From assembly GCF_007066085.1 (NCBI RefSeq), contig NZ_CP041405.1, positions 2,542,001 through 2,606,000 on the forward strand: a DNA stretch of 64,000 nucleotides, in the 5' to 3' direction. Origin of the DNA: Paenibacillus thiaminolyticus (GTDB lineage Bacteria > Bacillota > Bacilli > Paenibacillales > Paenibacillaceae). The position numbers and the translations under genes are program-made. The notes under the pieces were generated by a model that was given only the letters and a program-made list of their open reading frames with translations, did not search any database and had not been told where the DNA came from. Each line of letters opens with the position of its first letter. Position 1 is the first letter of the stretch. This document shows, in pieces, positions 15,666-25,107 of this stretch.

Positions 15666-17870
15666 TTAATACTTGAACTGAGAGAGCGTGTCCTTCAGGT
15701 TGGAGGATACCTCCTCCAGCTCCTGAGACAGCTCGACCAAGCGGTTGGAGATGTTCAACTGCTCGGTGCTAAGCGACGCTACCTCTTCCGAAGTAGCCGA
15801 AGCCTCTTCGGCAACGGCGCTTACGTTGCTCATCGCTTCGACGAGAATCGATTGCGCCTCGTTCAGGCGGTTGATCGAACCGGTTACATTGCCAAGATGC
15901 TCGATCATGCCGCCCATCTGCTGTTGAACCGTGCCGAAAATGGCATCCGTCTCTTGCACCGCTTCGGCTTGCTTCTGGAATATCGGGAACGCGGCAGACA
16001 GCGCTGCTACCGTCTCGGTAATCTCCGTCTCAATCCGCTCCGTAATCTGCCCGACGACATCGATCGATTGGCGCGATTGATCGGCGAGATTCCGTATCTC
16101 GTCGGCTACCACCATGAAGCCTTTGCCGGCGGCTCCCGCTCGCGCCGCTTCGATGGTCGCGTTCAAAGACAGAATATTCGTCTGCTTGGTCATGTTATGA
16201 ATCATTTCCAATACTTTGCGAATCGACTGCGTGCTCTCGCTTAATTGCTTGATCCGTTCTGCCAGCGAACGCATCATATCTCCCGTCGATTCCGTTCTGG
16301 TCAGGAGCGAGGTCATGTTGGATGCGCCCAATTCGCTGGATTCGGCAACCGCTTGGGCAGATGTATCCATTTGCTCATTCGCATCGACCACATGCTGCAT
16401 ATGAGAAGCCATGTTATGGGTCAAATCATGCCCGCGCTCGGCCTCGACAGCCAGCGAGGTCGCTCCCTTGGCGATCTCTTCGGTCGCCACGGCAATCTCT
16501 TTGGCCGAGGTAGCCGTCGAACGGGAAGCTTCCGACAGGGAAGTCGCCGTGTCCAATACGGAACGCGCGCTCGCCTCGGTGCTCTGAACGAGCGACGTAA
16601 TCTGCTCCATCATCGTATTGAAGCCGGCAGACAACTGCCCGATTTCATCTTTGGTCTTGACGTCGGACCGAACGGCCAGATTTCCTTGCGCCCCTTCATT
16701 CATCAGCTTGAGCAGCTTCACTATCGGCGTTGCCACCCACTGAACGACCAGTCCGCCAATAATAATCGCGAGCAGCAAGGCTCCACCCATGGACAAGAAG
16801 GTAACCATGAGAATCGTACTAGCGTCCTTGGTCAGCTCCGTCACCGGCACGGCACCGACAAGCGTCCAGCCATTCACTTTGATCTGATCATAGACAAGCA
16901 TCATCTTGCCATCCTGATCGGAAGACACAATGGAGCTTCCGCTCAGGCTCTTCTGCCCTTCTTCCTTGACCGGCTGAAGCCATTCGGCAGCAGCTTGAGT
17001 CAGCAGCTCGTCGTTCGGAGCGTGGATATATTGCCCGTTCGAATTCAAAATTTGAATACTGGATCCGTCACCGATATGAATGTCCCGCAACGAATTTTTC
17101 AGCGTGCGCTGCTTGATTTCCAAATAAATAATAAAGTTCGCCTCGCCCGAGTTCAGATCCCGCATCGGTCTCGCAATCCCGAATGTCGGCTCCGCAGCAT
17201 CGCTCAACCCGCCCATTTGCGTGCTGACCCATATCGATTGTCCGCTGCTGCTCTTCGCCTCCTGGAACCAGTCGGAATCCCACACCTTGTCCAGACCGCG
17301 GCGAACGCCCATGGCGGCGATGACCAGATCGGTCTTCTCCTTCGGAATCAAGTATATGTTCTCGATCTGATCATTGCTCATGCTATAGGTCTGCAGCGTC
17401 TTCGAAATGCTGTCAATCCCCTGGATCATATCATAAGTGCCATCTTTGAGCCCTTTCAGCTTCGCCACTTGGGTCTTCAAGTTCGGATCGAACATAATCT
17501 GCATCGTCATATTGTTGAACTGCGTCAGCTGCAGGTCCAGCTTCTGGGATGCTTGAATCATTGTCTGATAGCTGGATTCCGCCGAGCGATCCTCGATCGC
17601 ATTCTTCGCTACCGAATAAGCGAACATCCCGACGACGAATACGAAAATGCAAATGTTGATAACAAAGACCAGGAACAGCTTCGCCCCGACCGAGCGAGTC
17701 GGATTTTTGAACACGGAGGAAGAGACCATCCGAACGGTCTCCTTCACTGAATTCACAAAAGCGCGCTCTTTCCGCTGTCCCGATTTAGCTTTGGGCGCTT
17801 TTTCTTTAGGCGCTTTTGACCCTGATGTCCTATTTTTGTCTTTCTGTTGCTTCTCCTTCAATTGTTTCAT
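15666..17870 (-). CDS. Methyl-accepting chemotaxis protein with extracellular dCache-like sensor
   Basis: This is a 734-residue chemoreceptor. A Lys-rich cytoplasmic tail of about 60 residues precedes membrane helix 1 (about 62-86). An extracellular double-Cache-like ligand-binding region (about 90-350) with MTMQIMFDP and YLIPKEKTDL follows, then helix 2 (about 352-377), a HAMP domain and the long signalling coiled coil. The signalling tip EAARAGAAGKGF...ADEIRNLAD is near 571-600. It binds a ligand outside the cell and controls CheA kinase. AAGGAG directly abuts ATG 17870 but is 9 bases from TTG at 17861, so TTG may be the true start. It appears to be transcribed alone. Confidence 0.93.
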   Translation of the reverse strand: MKQLKEKQQKDKNRTSGSKAPKEKAPKAKSGQRKERAFVNSVKETVRMVSSSVFKNPTRSVGAKLFLVFVINICIFVFVVGMFAYSVAKNAIEDRSAESSYQTMIQASQKLDLQLTQFNNMTMQIMFDPNLKTQVAKLKGLKDGTYDMIQGIDSISKTLQTYSMSNDQIENIYLIPKEKTDLVIAAMGVRRGLDKVWDSDWFQEAKSSSGQSIWVSTQMGGLSDAAEPTFGIARPMRDLNSGEANFIIYLEIKQRTLKNSLRDIHIGDGSSIQILNSNGQYIHAPNDELLTQAAAEWLQPVKEEGQKSLSGSSIVSSDQDGKMMLVYDQIKVNGWTLVGAVPVTELTKDASTILMVTFLSMGGALLLAIIIGGLVVQWVATPIVKLLKLMNEGAQGNLAVRSDVKTKDEIGQLSAGFNTMMEQITSLVQSTEASARSVLDTATSLSEASRSTATSAKEIAVATEEIAKGATSLAVEAERGHDLTHNMASHMQHVVDANEQMDTSAQAVAESSELGASNMTSLLTRTESTGDMMRSLAERIKQLSESTQSIRKVLEMIHNMTKQTNILSLNATIEAARAGAAGKGFMVVADEIRNLADQSRQSIDVVGQITERIETEITETVAALSAAFPIFQKQAEAVQETDAIFGTVQQQMGGMIEHLGNVTGSINRLNEAQSILVEAMSNVSAVAEEASATSEEVASLSTEQLNISNRLVELSQELEEVSSNLKDTLSQFKY

Positions 17871-18247
17871 CTCCTTGTCACAGTTGCGTTCTTAGCTGCG
17901 AATACGGCGATAGCGATATCTCCGTTCGTGGCGATATTCAGATATTCATTCGAGACAAGCTCTGCGACTATGGTGCTCGCGAACCATATGGGGAGCGGTA
18001 AGCCTGTTCATGCCGCAGTTCCGCTGGTTGCCGTCCGGCTGCGCAAAGCACTGTCATGGTAAATGAGGGCACATAATAATAGTATCGGATCGTAGGTCCT
18101 ATTTCACAATAGGAACAGGGAAAATTTCTCTGAGAATGTAACACGCCCCTGGAAATCAGCAAAAAAAAGACCGCATACCTACGATCTTGCCGCAAATATC
18201 GGTCTATAGTTGCTTTTTTGTTGATGTATGCCGAATCCTGTCTCTTA
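17871..18247. other. Long leader region upstream of the chemoreceptor
   Basis: These 377 bases contain the antiporter terminator (18161-18205) and a leader region of up to about 290 bases for the chemoreceptor. I compared the leader with the cyclic-di-GMP riboswitch pattern and with sigma-D promoters and found no convincing match. Several GC-rich inverted segments exist, but nothing I can name. Confidence 0.5.
18161..18205 (-). terminator. Intrinsic terminator of the antiporter gene
   Basis: On the minus strand AGACCG (18205-18200) pairs with CGGTCT (18173-18168) and is followed by a run of at least seven T residues. It lies 43 bases beyond the antiporter stop codon. Confidence 0.75.
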
Positions 18248-19741
18248 CTATGGTACCTCTGCGTCCGCTTCCCGCTTCCGGTCGGAGCAGCATGCCTCCC
18301 TGACCGGCTCGGTGAACATGCTGCGCACCGTATCCAGATTTTTTTTGGCCACGAGCATATAAGCGACATCGCCGGCCTGCAAGCGGGTATGCCCCCGGGG
18401 GGCAAGCATTTCCTCCCCGCGCACAATGGCGGTAATCAGCGTATCTTCCGGTAGTTCCAGCTGCTGCAGCGTGCAATTCTCGACACAGGTTCCCGGTTCG
18501 ATTGACTTTTTGACCATATCCAGATTCGTCTTCCCGACCGATACCAATTCAAGCCCTTGCGATATTCCCGCAGACGGGTCTCCGGCTAACCCCAGCCTCC
18601 TCGCCAGAGGCGAGATGGTCGCTCCCTGCACCAACGCCGAGGTGAGGACGATAAAGAAGATGACATTGAAAAATAATTGCCCTTGCTCCAGCCCCGCAAT
18701 CATCGGGTAGGTGGCGAGAACAATGGGCACGGCGCCCTTCAATCCCGCCCAGGCAATAAGCGTCTGCTCGCGGAGCGAGAAGCGCCCGAACAGCAAGCTC
18801 ACCGCTACCCCTAGCGGACGGGCGATCAGCATCAAAATCAACGACAATAGGATGGCCTGCCACATCACTTCAACCAGTTCCCCGGGAAAGACGAGAAGCC
18901 CTAGCAAAATGAACATCAAAATCTGCATCATCCAGGCGAATCCTTCATTGAAGCGGCTAATCGTGAAGCGGTATTGCAAATCGGCGTTGCCCAGCACCAG
19001 CGCCATGACGTAGACGGCCAGGAACCCGCTGCCATGCAGCATCGCGGCTCCGCTGTACGTCACGATGGCAAGTCCGATCGACAATACCGGATACAGTCCG
19101 GAGGTGTCCAGATGGATGCGGTTAACGATCTGAATCGCCAGCCAGCCGACGCCCAGCCCGAATACAAGTCCGAACCCCATTTCCCACAGGAACGACAGGA
19201 ACATAGAAAACAGATTCGCATCCGGCACTTGAATCCATTCAATGAATGACACAGTGAGGAACAACGCCATCGGATCGTTCGTACCCGATTCCGCCTCCAA
19301 TGTCGAGGACAGCTTGCGCCTCACCCGTTGGCTACCCATGACCGCGAACACGGCCGCCGCGTCAGTGGAACCGACGATAGCGCCGATGAGCAGGCCTTCC
19401 TTCCAGGAAATATCGAGAATATAGGCCGCGCACAAGCCGAACACCAAGGCTGTGACGACTACGCCGAACGTAGCAAGCGAGACGGCTGCGCCGACAACGG
19501 GCCGCATTTGCTTCCATCTTGTCTGCATCCCGCCTTCGAACAGAATTACAATCAGCGCCATGATTCCGAATAACTGCGTCAGCTTCGTGTTGTCGAAGTA
19601 GATGAACCGGTTCATAATCATGCCGACGGCAATGAACAGCACGAGCGAAGGAAGATTAAAACGATTCGAAAACTTGGCACTGACGACTCCGGTCAGCAGC
19701 AAAATGCCGAGCAAAAATATAATGGTGTCGGTCGTCCACAA
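18248..19741 (-). CDS. Potassium (or sodium)/proton antiporter with TrkA-C domain (CPA1, NhaP2/CvrA-like)
   Basis: This 497-residue protein has about twelve membrane helices of the monovalent cation:proton antiporter family. The ion-binding region GAIVGSTDAAAVFAVMG (about residues 138-154) shows the expected Asp. After the last helix a cytoplasmic RCK_C/TrkA-C regulatory domain follows (about 395-480, ENCTLQQLELPEDTLI... LQAGDVAYMLV), the arrangement of NhaP2/CvrA potassium antiporters, where nucleotides or ions gate transport. Translation starts at TTG 19741, with GGAGGTGA six bases before it. The role is export of K+ or Na+ in exchange for protons, in pH or osmotic balance. It appears monocistronic. 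Confidence 0.88.
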   Translation of the reverse strand: MWTTDTIIFLLGILLLTGVVSAKFSNRFNLPSLVLFIAVGMIMNRFIYFDNTKLTQLFGIMALIVILFEGGMQTRWKQMRPVVGAAVSLATFGVVVTALVFGLCAAYILDISWKEGLLIGAIVGSTDAAAVFAVMGSQRVRRKLSSTLEAESGTNDPMALFLTVSFIEWIQVPDANLFSMFLSFLWEMGFGLVFGLGVGWLAIQIVNRIHLDTSGLYPVLSIGLAIVTYSGAAMLHGSGFLAVYVMALVLGNADLQYRFTISRFNEGFAWMMQILMFILLGLLVFPGELVEVMWQAILLSLILMLIARPLGVAVSLLFGRFSLREQTLIAWAGLKGAVPIVLATYPMIAGLEQGQLFFNVIFFIVLTSALVQGATISPLARRLGLAGDPSAGISQGLELVSVGKTNLDMVKKSIEPGTCVENCTLQQLELPEDTLITAIVRGEEMLAPRGHTRLQAGDVAYMLVAKKNLDTVRSMFTEPVREACCSDRKREADAEVP

Positions 19742-19810
19742 TGTTGCTCACCTCCGCTGACACCGTATTGTCCGACTACAATACTAGGATACCCAACGGA
19801 AACGCGAATA

Positions 19811-19839
19811 AGCCGGAGACTGCTTGCGCAGCTCCGGCT
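19811..19839 (-). terminator. Hairpin after the P-type ATPase gene
   Basis: AGCCGGAG pairs with CTCCGGCT around a structured 13-base loop, 80 bases after the minus-strand stop at 19919, and is followed by TTATT. It is a probable terminator that also separates this gene from the antiporter gene. Confidence 0.55.
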
Positions 19840-19918
19840 CTTCGGCTTATTATCTGTATGCTATATGAAATAATTCATTTCATAATATACCTACGAACCA
19901 GATAACGGCGGATAGCTC

Positions 19919-21814
19919 TTACGATCGAAGCAGACGCAATCCGTTCAGAATGACGAGAATTGTGCTGCCTTCATGCCCGACGACGCCTAGAGGAAGCGGT
20001 ATGCCGAACAAGAAGTTGGCGGAGATAAGGCCTACGATCACGGCACCGGCAAAAATAATATTCTGCTTCACGATAGTCTGAGTGCGTCTGCCAAGCGAAA
20101 TGGCATGCTCGATATTGCTCAGATCATCATTCATCAGCACCAAATCTGCGGTCTCCAGCGCCGCATCGCTGCCGGCGGCTCCCATCGCAATACCGACATT
20201 GGCCGCGGCAAGCGCGGGCGCATCGTTGACGCCGTCCCCTACCATCGCTACCGCTCCATACTCCGACTTCAGCTTTTTGACGATCGTTAATTTGTCCTCC
20301 GGCATTAATTCGGCATATACAAGGTCGATTCCGGCTTCCGCCGCAATCGCATGGGCCGTCAACTCCTGGTCCCCCGTAAGCATTGCCACCTGAATACCGT
20401 TCTCCTTCAAACGCCGGACAATGGCCGGCGTCTCCGGACGAATCCGATCCTGGAGTGCGATCAAGCCGACGACGGCGCCGTCCCGCTCAACCGCAATAAC
20501 GGTCTTGCCTTCATTCTGAAGCTCGGCCATCCGAGCAAGAACCTCCGCATCCGTCTCGTTCACAATGAAGGACGGCTTGCCAATGCGCCAGCGCACGCCT
20601 TCCATCTCTGCCTCGATTCCAAGTCCCGACCGGGCTTGGAAATCTGTCGGCCGGGCCCAAGCGGATTCGCTGCCGGATGCCCGCTCGCGCTCCGCTTCCA
20701 GCACGATTGCTTTGGCAATTGGGTGGGTCGACAGCGACTCCAGCGCGGCTGCCGCCTGAAGCAGATCCGAGGCCTGCAGTTCGCCGTGCGGTTCCAGGTC
20801 GGTTACCGTCAATCGGCCTTGCGTCAACGTTCCGGTCTTGTCGAACGCGATCACCTGCACCCTCGAGATATGATCGAGATAAGCGCCGCCCTTGAACAAC
20901 AATCCTTTGCGGGCGCTGTTCGATATCGCCGACAAGGTAGCCGGCATAATGGACGCGACAAGCGCGCAAGGAGAGGCGACGACCAGGAACACCATTGACC
21001 GGTAGAACGCAGCCTCCCACGTCTCTCCAAGAAGGATCGGCGGGATGGAGATCAGCAGCAGAGTGACCAGAATAATAACCCGCGCATATATCCGCTCGAA
21101 CTTCTCAATGAAGCGCTGCGATTTCGGCATCTCGCTCTGCGCTTCCTGGACAAGCCGAATAATTTTGGAGAAGAGCGACGATTCGCTGGATTGAGTGACT
21201 TCTATATAAAGCGCTCCTTGGCCGTTCACCGTGCCTGCGAATAATTCATCGCCAGGGCCTTTGTCAACCGGCACGCTCTCCCCGGTAATCGAAGCTTGAT
21301 CGACCGCCGACGTTCCTTCCTGCACGAGCCCGTCAGCCGGAATGCGCTCCCCTGGCTTGACCAGGACCGTCTCGCCGACTTGCAGCTGTTCTACCGGAAC
21401 AATAACTTCCTGCCCGTCCCTTAGGACGATGGCCTGCTCCGGCTTCAAATCCATCAAGGCGGAAATGTCGCGCGAGCTCCGATTCATTGTGAATGTCTCC
21501 AGCGCCCCGCTCAAAGCGAAGATGAAGATGAGAACTGCGCCTTCCGACCAATACCCGATGCTGGCAGCGCCCAAGGCTGCGGCTATCATTAACAGGTTGA
21601 CATCCAGATCCTTATCCCGAATGAGCGTAACCAGCCCATCCTTGAGCTTCAGCCACCCTCCCATTACATAGGAGAGCGCATAGAACACAATCGCTAGCGT
21701 CTCCGAGGCATAGCCGGCGATGAACGCCAGCGCGATAAAGCAGGCGCTTCCGGCCGCCGCCAGCGCCTCGCCGTATTTATCCATCCATTCTGTGAATGAT
21801 TGCTTCTTATTCAT
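19919..21814 (-). CDS. pfeT: P1B-type metal efflux ATPase, PfeT/ZosA-like (probable Fe(II) exporter)
   Basis: This 631-residue P-type ATPase has no N-terminal heavy-metal-associated domain. Key motifs are TGES (about residue 175), the membrane metal site SPCALVAS (about 279), the phosphorylation motif DKTGTLT (about 323) and GDGVNDAPA (about 523). An SPC rather than CPC site marks the P1B-4 group, whose Bacillus member PfeT (formerly ZosA/YkvW) exports ferrous iron and is peroxide-induced. The run VASPCALVASIMPATLSAIS is typical of that protein. A Fur/PerR-like box lies 21 bases upstream, and the gene is divergent from an NRAMP manganese importer. Zn or Co export remains possible. Confidence 0.85.
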   Translation of the reverse strand: MNKKQSFTEWMDKYGEALAAAGSACFIALAFIAGYASETLAIVFYALSYVMGGWLKLKDGLVTLIRDKDLDVNLLMIAAALGAASIGYWSEGAVLIFIFALSGALETFTMNRSSRDISALMDLKPEQAIVLRDGQEVIVPVEQLQVGETVLVKPGERIPADGLVQEGTSAVDQASITGESVPVDKGPGDELFAGTVNGQGALYIEVTQSSESSLFSKIIRLVQEAQSEMPKSQRFIEKFERIYARVIILVTLLLISIPPILLGETWEAAFYRSMVFLVVASPCALVASIMPATLSAISNSARKGLLFKGGAYLDHISRVQVIAFDKTGTLTQGRLTVTDLEPHGELQASDLLQAAAALESLSTHPIAKAIVLEAERERASGSESAWARPTDFQARSGLGIEAEMEGVRWRIGKPSFIVNETDAEVLARMAELQNEGKTVIAVERDGAVVGLIALQDRIRPETPAIVRRLKENGIQVAMLTGDQELTAHAIAAEAGIDLVYAELMPEDKLTIVKKLKSEYGAVAMVGDGVNDAPALAAANVGIAMGAAGSDAALETADLVLMNDDLSNIEHAISLGRRTQTIVKQNIIFAGAVIVGLISANFLFGIPLPLGVVGHEGSTILVILNGLRLLRS

Positions 21815-21834
21815 TCTTCACACACCCTCTTCAT

Positions 21835-21849
21835 TGATAATGACTATCG
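21835..21849. promoter_or_regulatory. Fur/PerR-type operator upstream of pfeT
   Basis: TGATAATGACTATCG matches the 7-1-7 Fur box TGATAATnATTATCA at 13 of 15 positions. It is centred about 28 bases before the pfeT start codon, where a repressor of the Fur/PerR family would block transcription. Fur and PerR boxes differ by only two bases, so the regulator is not settled. Confidence 0.6.
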
Positions 21850-21872
21850 TTGTTATTCCCCTTAAAATGCGA

Positions 21873-21901
21873 CATGCTGTTCCCTGTCAGGGAACAGCAT
21901 G
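21873..21901. repeat. Perfect 29-bp palindrome between pfeT and mntH
   Basis: CATGCTGTTCCCTG, one centre base, then CAGGGAACAGCATG form a perfect inverted repeat. There is no T-run on either side, so it is not a simple terminator. It may be a large operator or a stable hairpin in a leader transcript. Confidence 0.7.
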
Positions 21902-22136
21902 GTATTGAGAATGAGATTAGTTTTCACTGGGGTCATTTTTTTTGAAGAGAGGCAATACTTCAATTTTTATTATAATACTCTTTTGGCGAAAAGTGAATCC
22001 CTGCCGCGCAAGAAACGAGCTGTCTCTGATACATGCCGCCTGTCAGGGTAATAATATCACATAAATATGAAGGGAAAACAGGAAGCCGCGCGGCCTCGCC
22101 ATATAGAGTGGTGTCATTAAGGAAGGGGGAGTTGAG

Positions 22137-23474
22137 ATGGGCAAGAGAACGAAATCCTCCGGCAGCGGATGGCGCCATGAGCGAAATGAGCCAACGCTGG
22201 CCGAATCCTATAAATCGATGCCCGTGCCGGCCAAAGGATCCCGGTTCCGCAAATTTTTAGCGTTTGTCGGGCCCGGGTATATGGTTGCCGTCGGTTATAT
22301 GGACCCTGGCAACTGGGCGACTGATATTGCGGGAGGCTCCCGCTTCAATTATACGCTGCTCTCCGTCGTGCTGATCTCCAATCTGATGGCAGTGCTGCTG
22401 CAATCGTTGTCCGCGCGGCTCGGCATCGCGACCGGACGGGATTTGGCGCAAGCTTGCCATGATCATTACAGCAAGCCGGTGAATTTCGCCCTGTGGATAT
22501 TATGCGAGCTGGCCATCGCCGCCTGTGATCTGGCCGAAATTATCGGCTCCGCGATCGCGCTTAAGCTGCTGTTCGGCCTGCCGCTGTTGATCGGGGTCAT
22601 CATTACCTCTCTCGATATATTTATCGTATTGCTGCTCCAGCATAAAGGCTTTCGCTACATCGAATCCATCGTCGTCACGTTATTTCTTATTATTATGGCG
22701 TGCTTCGGCGTCGAGTTGTTCCTGTCCCGGCCGGATATTCGCGAGGTCGCGCAAGGCTTCATTCCAAGCCCGGAGATTATCCGGAATCCGGAGATGCTCT
22801 ATCTTGCCCTTGGCATATTGGGAGCTACCGTCATGCCGCATAACTTGTACCTGCATTCCTCGATCGTGCAAACGCGCAACTTTGAAGACTCGCTTGCAGG
22901 CAAGAAGCAGGCGATCCGCTTCGCCACGCTCGATTCGACGATCGCCTTGATGCTGGCTATGTTCGTCAACGCCGCAATTCTCATGCTGGCCGCTTCGACG
23001 TTCTACCGGACCGGTCATACCGAGATCGCGGAGATCGAAGATGCGTATCAAATGCTTGCGCCGCTCCTGGGCACGGGGATGGCCAGCATCCTGTTCGCCG
23101 TCGCTCTGCTCGCATCCGGCCAGAATTCGACCTTGACGGGCACGCTGGCCGGCCAGATCGTGATGGAGGGCTTCTTGAACATTCGCTTGAAGCCATGGGT
23201 TCGGCGTCTCATTACCCGGCTGATCGCGATTATTCCCGCGGTAGCGGTCATCGCCATCTATGGGGAAAAGAGCACGGGCGAGCTGCTCATTCTCAGCCAA
23301 GTCATCTTGTCGCTGCAATTGTCGTTCGCCGTCTTTCCGTTAATTCGCTTTACCGGAGACCAGCGCAAGATGGGCCACTTCGCCAGTCCGCACTGGATGC
23401 AGGCCCTCGCCTGGATTGCCGGAACGATCATCGCCGTGTTGAATCTGTATCTGCTGGTCACTACGCTGGCATAG
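22137..23474 (+). CDS. mntH: NRAMP family divalent metal transporter (Mn(II)/Fe(II) importer, MntH)
   Basis: This 445-residue, eleven-helix protein couples proton entry to uptake of Mn(II), or less often Fe(II). The metal-binding motif of helix 1 is clear in [11 protein letters not shown] (DPGN about residues 56-59), and that of helix 6 in [10 protein letters not shown] (about 230-240). The N-terminal cytoplasmic tail of about 40 residues is basic. The ATG is preceded by AAGGAAGGGGGAG. The gene is divergent from a probable Fe(II) exporter; importing Mn while exporting Fe is the standard response to peroxide stress, so the pair is probably functionally linked. Confidence 0.92.
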   Translation: MGKRTKSSGSGWRHERNEPTLAESYKSMPVPAKGSRFRKFLAFVGPGYMVAVGYMDPGNWATDIAGGSRFNYTLLSVVLISNLMAVLLQSLSARLGIATGRDLAQACHDHYSKPVNFALWILCELAIAACDLAEIIGSAIALKLLFGLPLLIGVIITSLDIFIVLLLQHKGFRYIESIVVTLFLIIMACFGVELFLSRPDIREVAQGFIPSPEIIRNPEMLYLALGILGATVMPHNLYLHSSIVQTRNFEDSLAGKKQAIRFATLDSTIALMLAMFVNAAILMLAASTFYRTGHTEIAEIEDAYQMLAPLLGTGMASILFAVALLASGQNSTLTGTLAGQIVMEGFLNIRLKPWVRRLITRLIAIIPAVAVIAIYGEKSTGELLILSQVILSLQLSFAVFPLIRFTGDQRKMGHFASPHWMQALAWIAGTIIAVLNLYLLVTTLA

Positions 23475-23479
23475 AAAGA

Positions 23480-23518
23480 AAGGCCGGTGTCCTGTCCCGC
23501 GAGGGAAGTACCGGCCTT
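23480..23518 (+). terminator. Hairpin after mntH
   Basis: AAGGCCGGT (23480-23488) pairs with ACCGGCCTT (23510-23518) just after the mntH stop. The following bases are ATAGG rather than T-rich. It may serve both mntH and the convergent small gene. Confidence 0.6.
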
Positions 23519-23534
23519 ATAGGATATGATATTA

Positions 23535-23777
23535 TTATCTTAACGCGAACCATCGGCGCTGGCGGCTGCCGCTCATAATTATCTCGGCCGCGCGCAGCCT
23601 TACGTCGTCCCGCTCCGAACTCAGCAGCTCATTCAGAACATGAAGCGCTCTCTCCCTTACTTCCTCGGCTGTCAATCTTCCCGCCATAAAGGTTCGCCAC
23701 AAACGGCTCTGCTCTGCCTCCCGTGCCGCTTCCAACTGTAACTGTTCACAATGCTTGTACGAACTGAAATAGTCCAC
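23535..23777 (-). CDS. Small conserved-looking protein of unknown function, end of PadR operon
   Basis: This is an 80-residue soluble, helical protein with an acidic and basic mix (CEQLQLEAAREAEQSRLW, LTAEEVRERALHVLNELL, DDVRLRAAEIIMSG). No family is recognised; the repeated helix pattern is faintly HEAT-like. It starts at GTG 23777 after a purine-rich GGAGGACGAGGAG, 25 bases beyond the stop of the DUF4097 gene, so it is most likely the third gene of the PadR operon. Coding character and spacing make it a probable real gene. Confidence 0.55.
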   Translation of the reverse strand: MDYFSSYKHCEQLQLEAAREAEQSRLWRTFMAGRLTAEEVRERALHVLNELLSSERDDVRLRAAEIIMSGSRQRRWFALR

Positions 23778-23802
23778 TTCTCCTCGTCCTCCTTCTGCTG
23801 AT

Positions 23803-25107
23803 TCATATCGACGCTACGGAAATCGATCCTACCTTCGTCGCCAATTGAACTTTAGGGCCGTTCTCCCCGAGCTGTCCGCGGAACCGGCTTGTCTGGGCTT
23901 GTCCATCCGGGAATTGAGGAAGACGGACCGATACCGATCCAAGCACGGTGGACGCCTCCAGCTCCAGCTCCTGCAGTTCGGATGGGACGAGAAGCCGGAC
24001 GTTCCCTGACTTATTCTCGAGCGCGGCTTGACGAGTCCCGGAAGCGAGCTCGCATTCGACTTCCCCGCTCTTGGCCATAACGGTCAATGAACCGCATACG
24101 TTCCTCGCCGAGATGCTGCCGGAAGCCACGTCAATGTGAACGTCGGCATCGATGGATGCCAGCTCCAAATCGCCGGAGGCCGCCGTAAATGTCCAGGTAG
24201 CGCCCTGCCCTTCCACGATATGCATATCGCCGGACAGCACCTCGGCACGCAACGCTTGCGCCGCCAACCGATCCAGTTCAATATCCCCGGACACCGCCCT
24301 CAACGCGAACTCGTCCGCCTGCAGATTAAATATCCGCACATCGCCCGACAGCGTATGCAGGTCGGCCTTGACGCATGTGCAATCATGCAGTTCGGCATCA
24401 CCCGATTTCATCCGTGCTGTTATATGTCCGCATGTGCTGTCACGAATCGTGAGATCGCCCGATTTCAGATCCGCTTCAAAGCGCTCTGCCCGAATCTGCC
24501 GTACCTCTGCATCGCCGGATCCGCATGCCAACTCCACCGCGCCCCCGAACGAGGCAGGGATTCGAACCTGAAGATCGCCGCTTACCGAAGAGAAAAACCG
24601 CTTCATCCCGCTGCGCCGAAGCTGGACGGTCAGACGATAGACATCGCCTTCTCTCGCTTCCCGCACATCGAATTGGCCGGCATCGAATGAGTCAAAATGA
24701 TAAAATATGTCTTCGCCGTCATGAGTATCGAGATGCACATCGACAACATCCGTCTCCAGCCGGATAAGCCGGAGTGGAGAATCCATTCTGGATCCGAGCG
24801 GTGCTGTGAAGGTGCTATGCGCTAAAGCACTGCGATCCGAAGCGGCATGCGGTTCGGCTTCCTTTTCCGCTGCAGGGGGCTCCTGGACGCTCGGAAGCTC
24901 CAATCCATACTGGGCCAGTATCTCGCGGGCAATCGCCTGTTCGCTTCCCAGCGAACGGAAGATCTCTTCCTCGGATCTTCCCGCCTCGTAAGCCTCCTGA
25001 AAATGAGACTCGAAATCGGACATAATCTCCCGCCGCTCCGATTCTTGAACCGCTCCCAACAATTGCTCCAGCCGTATCAAAAACTGCTGTTTACGATCAC
25101 TCAACAT
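23803..25107 (-). CDS. DUF1700/DUF4097 protein of the PadR operon
   Basis: This 434-residue protein has two parts. Residues 1-75 form a helical DUF1700-like (HAAS) domain: FLIRLEQLL, ESERREIMSDFESHF, FRSLGSEQAIAREIL. From about residue 105 a long beta-helix-like region of the DUF4097 family begins, built of short turns with SGD or SGS at regular spacing (more than ten copies), such as VSGDLQVRIP, LKSGDLTIRD and LSGDVRIFN. There is no signal peptide or membrane helix. Genes of this pair next to a PadR regulator are common in Firmicutes and often linked to envelope stress, but the molecular role is unknown. Its start overlaps the padR gene by 11 bases. Confidence 0.8.
   Translation of the reverse strand: MLSDRKQQFLIRLEQLLGAVQESERREIMSDFESHFQEAYEAGRSEEEIFRSLGSEQAIAREILAQYGLELPSVQEPPAAEKEAEPHAASDRSALAHSTFTAPLGSRMDSPLRLIRLETDVVDVHLDTHDGEDIFYHFDSFDAGQFDVREAREGDVYRLTVQLRRSGMKRFFSSVSGDLQVRIPASFGGAVELACGSGDAEVRQIRAERFEADLKSGDLTIRDSTCGHITARMKSGDAELHDCTCVKADLHTLSGDVRIFNLQADEFALRAVSGDIELDRLAAQALRAEVLSGDMHIVEGQGATWTFTAASGDLELASIDADVHIDVASGSISARNVCGSLTVMAKSGEVECELASGTRQAALENKSGNVRLLVPSELQELELEASTVLGSVSVRLPQFPDGQAQTSRFRGQLGENGPKVQLATKVGSISVASI

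Larger units (their letters stand above)
21815..22136. other. Divergent regulatory region between pfeT and mntH
   Basis: These 322 bases separate the divergent metal transporter genes. They hold a Fur/PerR-like box (21835-21849), a perfect 14-1-14 palindrome (21873-21901) and an AT-rich stretch with TATAAT at 21971-21976 that may serve mntH, though no good -35 was seen. I saw no MntR box or manganese riboswitch that I could defend. Confidence 0.55.

Noticed and set aside
17871..18160. Cyclic-di-GMP riboswitch or sigma-D promoter before the chemoreceptor
   Set aside because: The leader lacks the conserved riboswitch core, and the CCGATA-like -10 has no TAAA at the required distance.
21950..22136. 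Manganese (yybP-ykoY) riboswitch or MntR box before mntH
   Set aside because: No segment matched the conserved bases of either well enough to defend.
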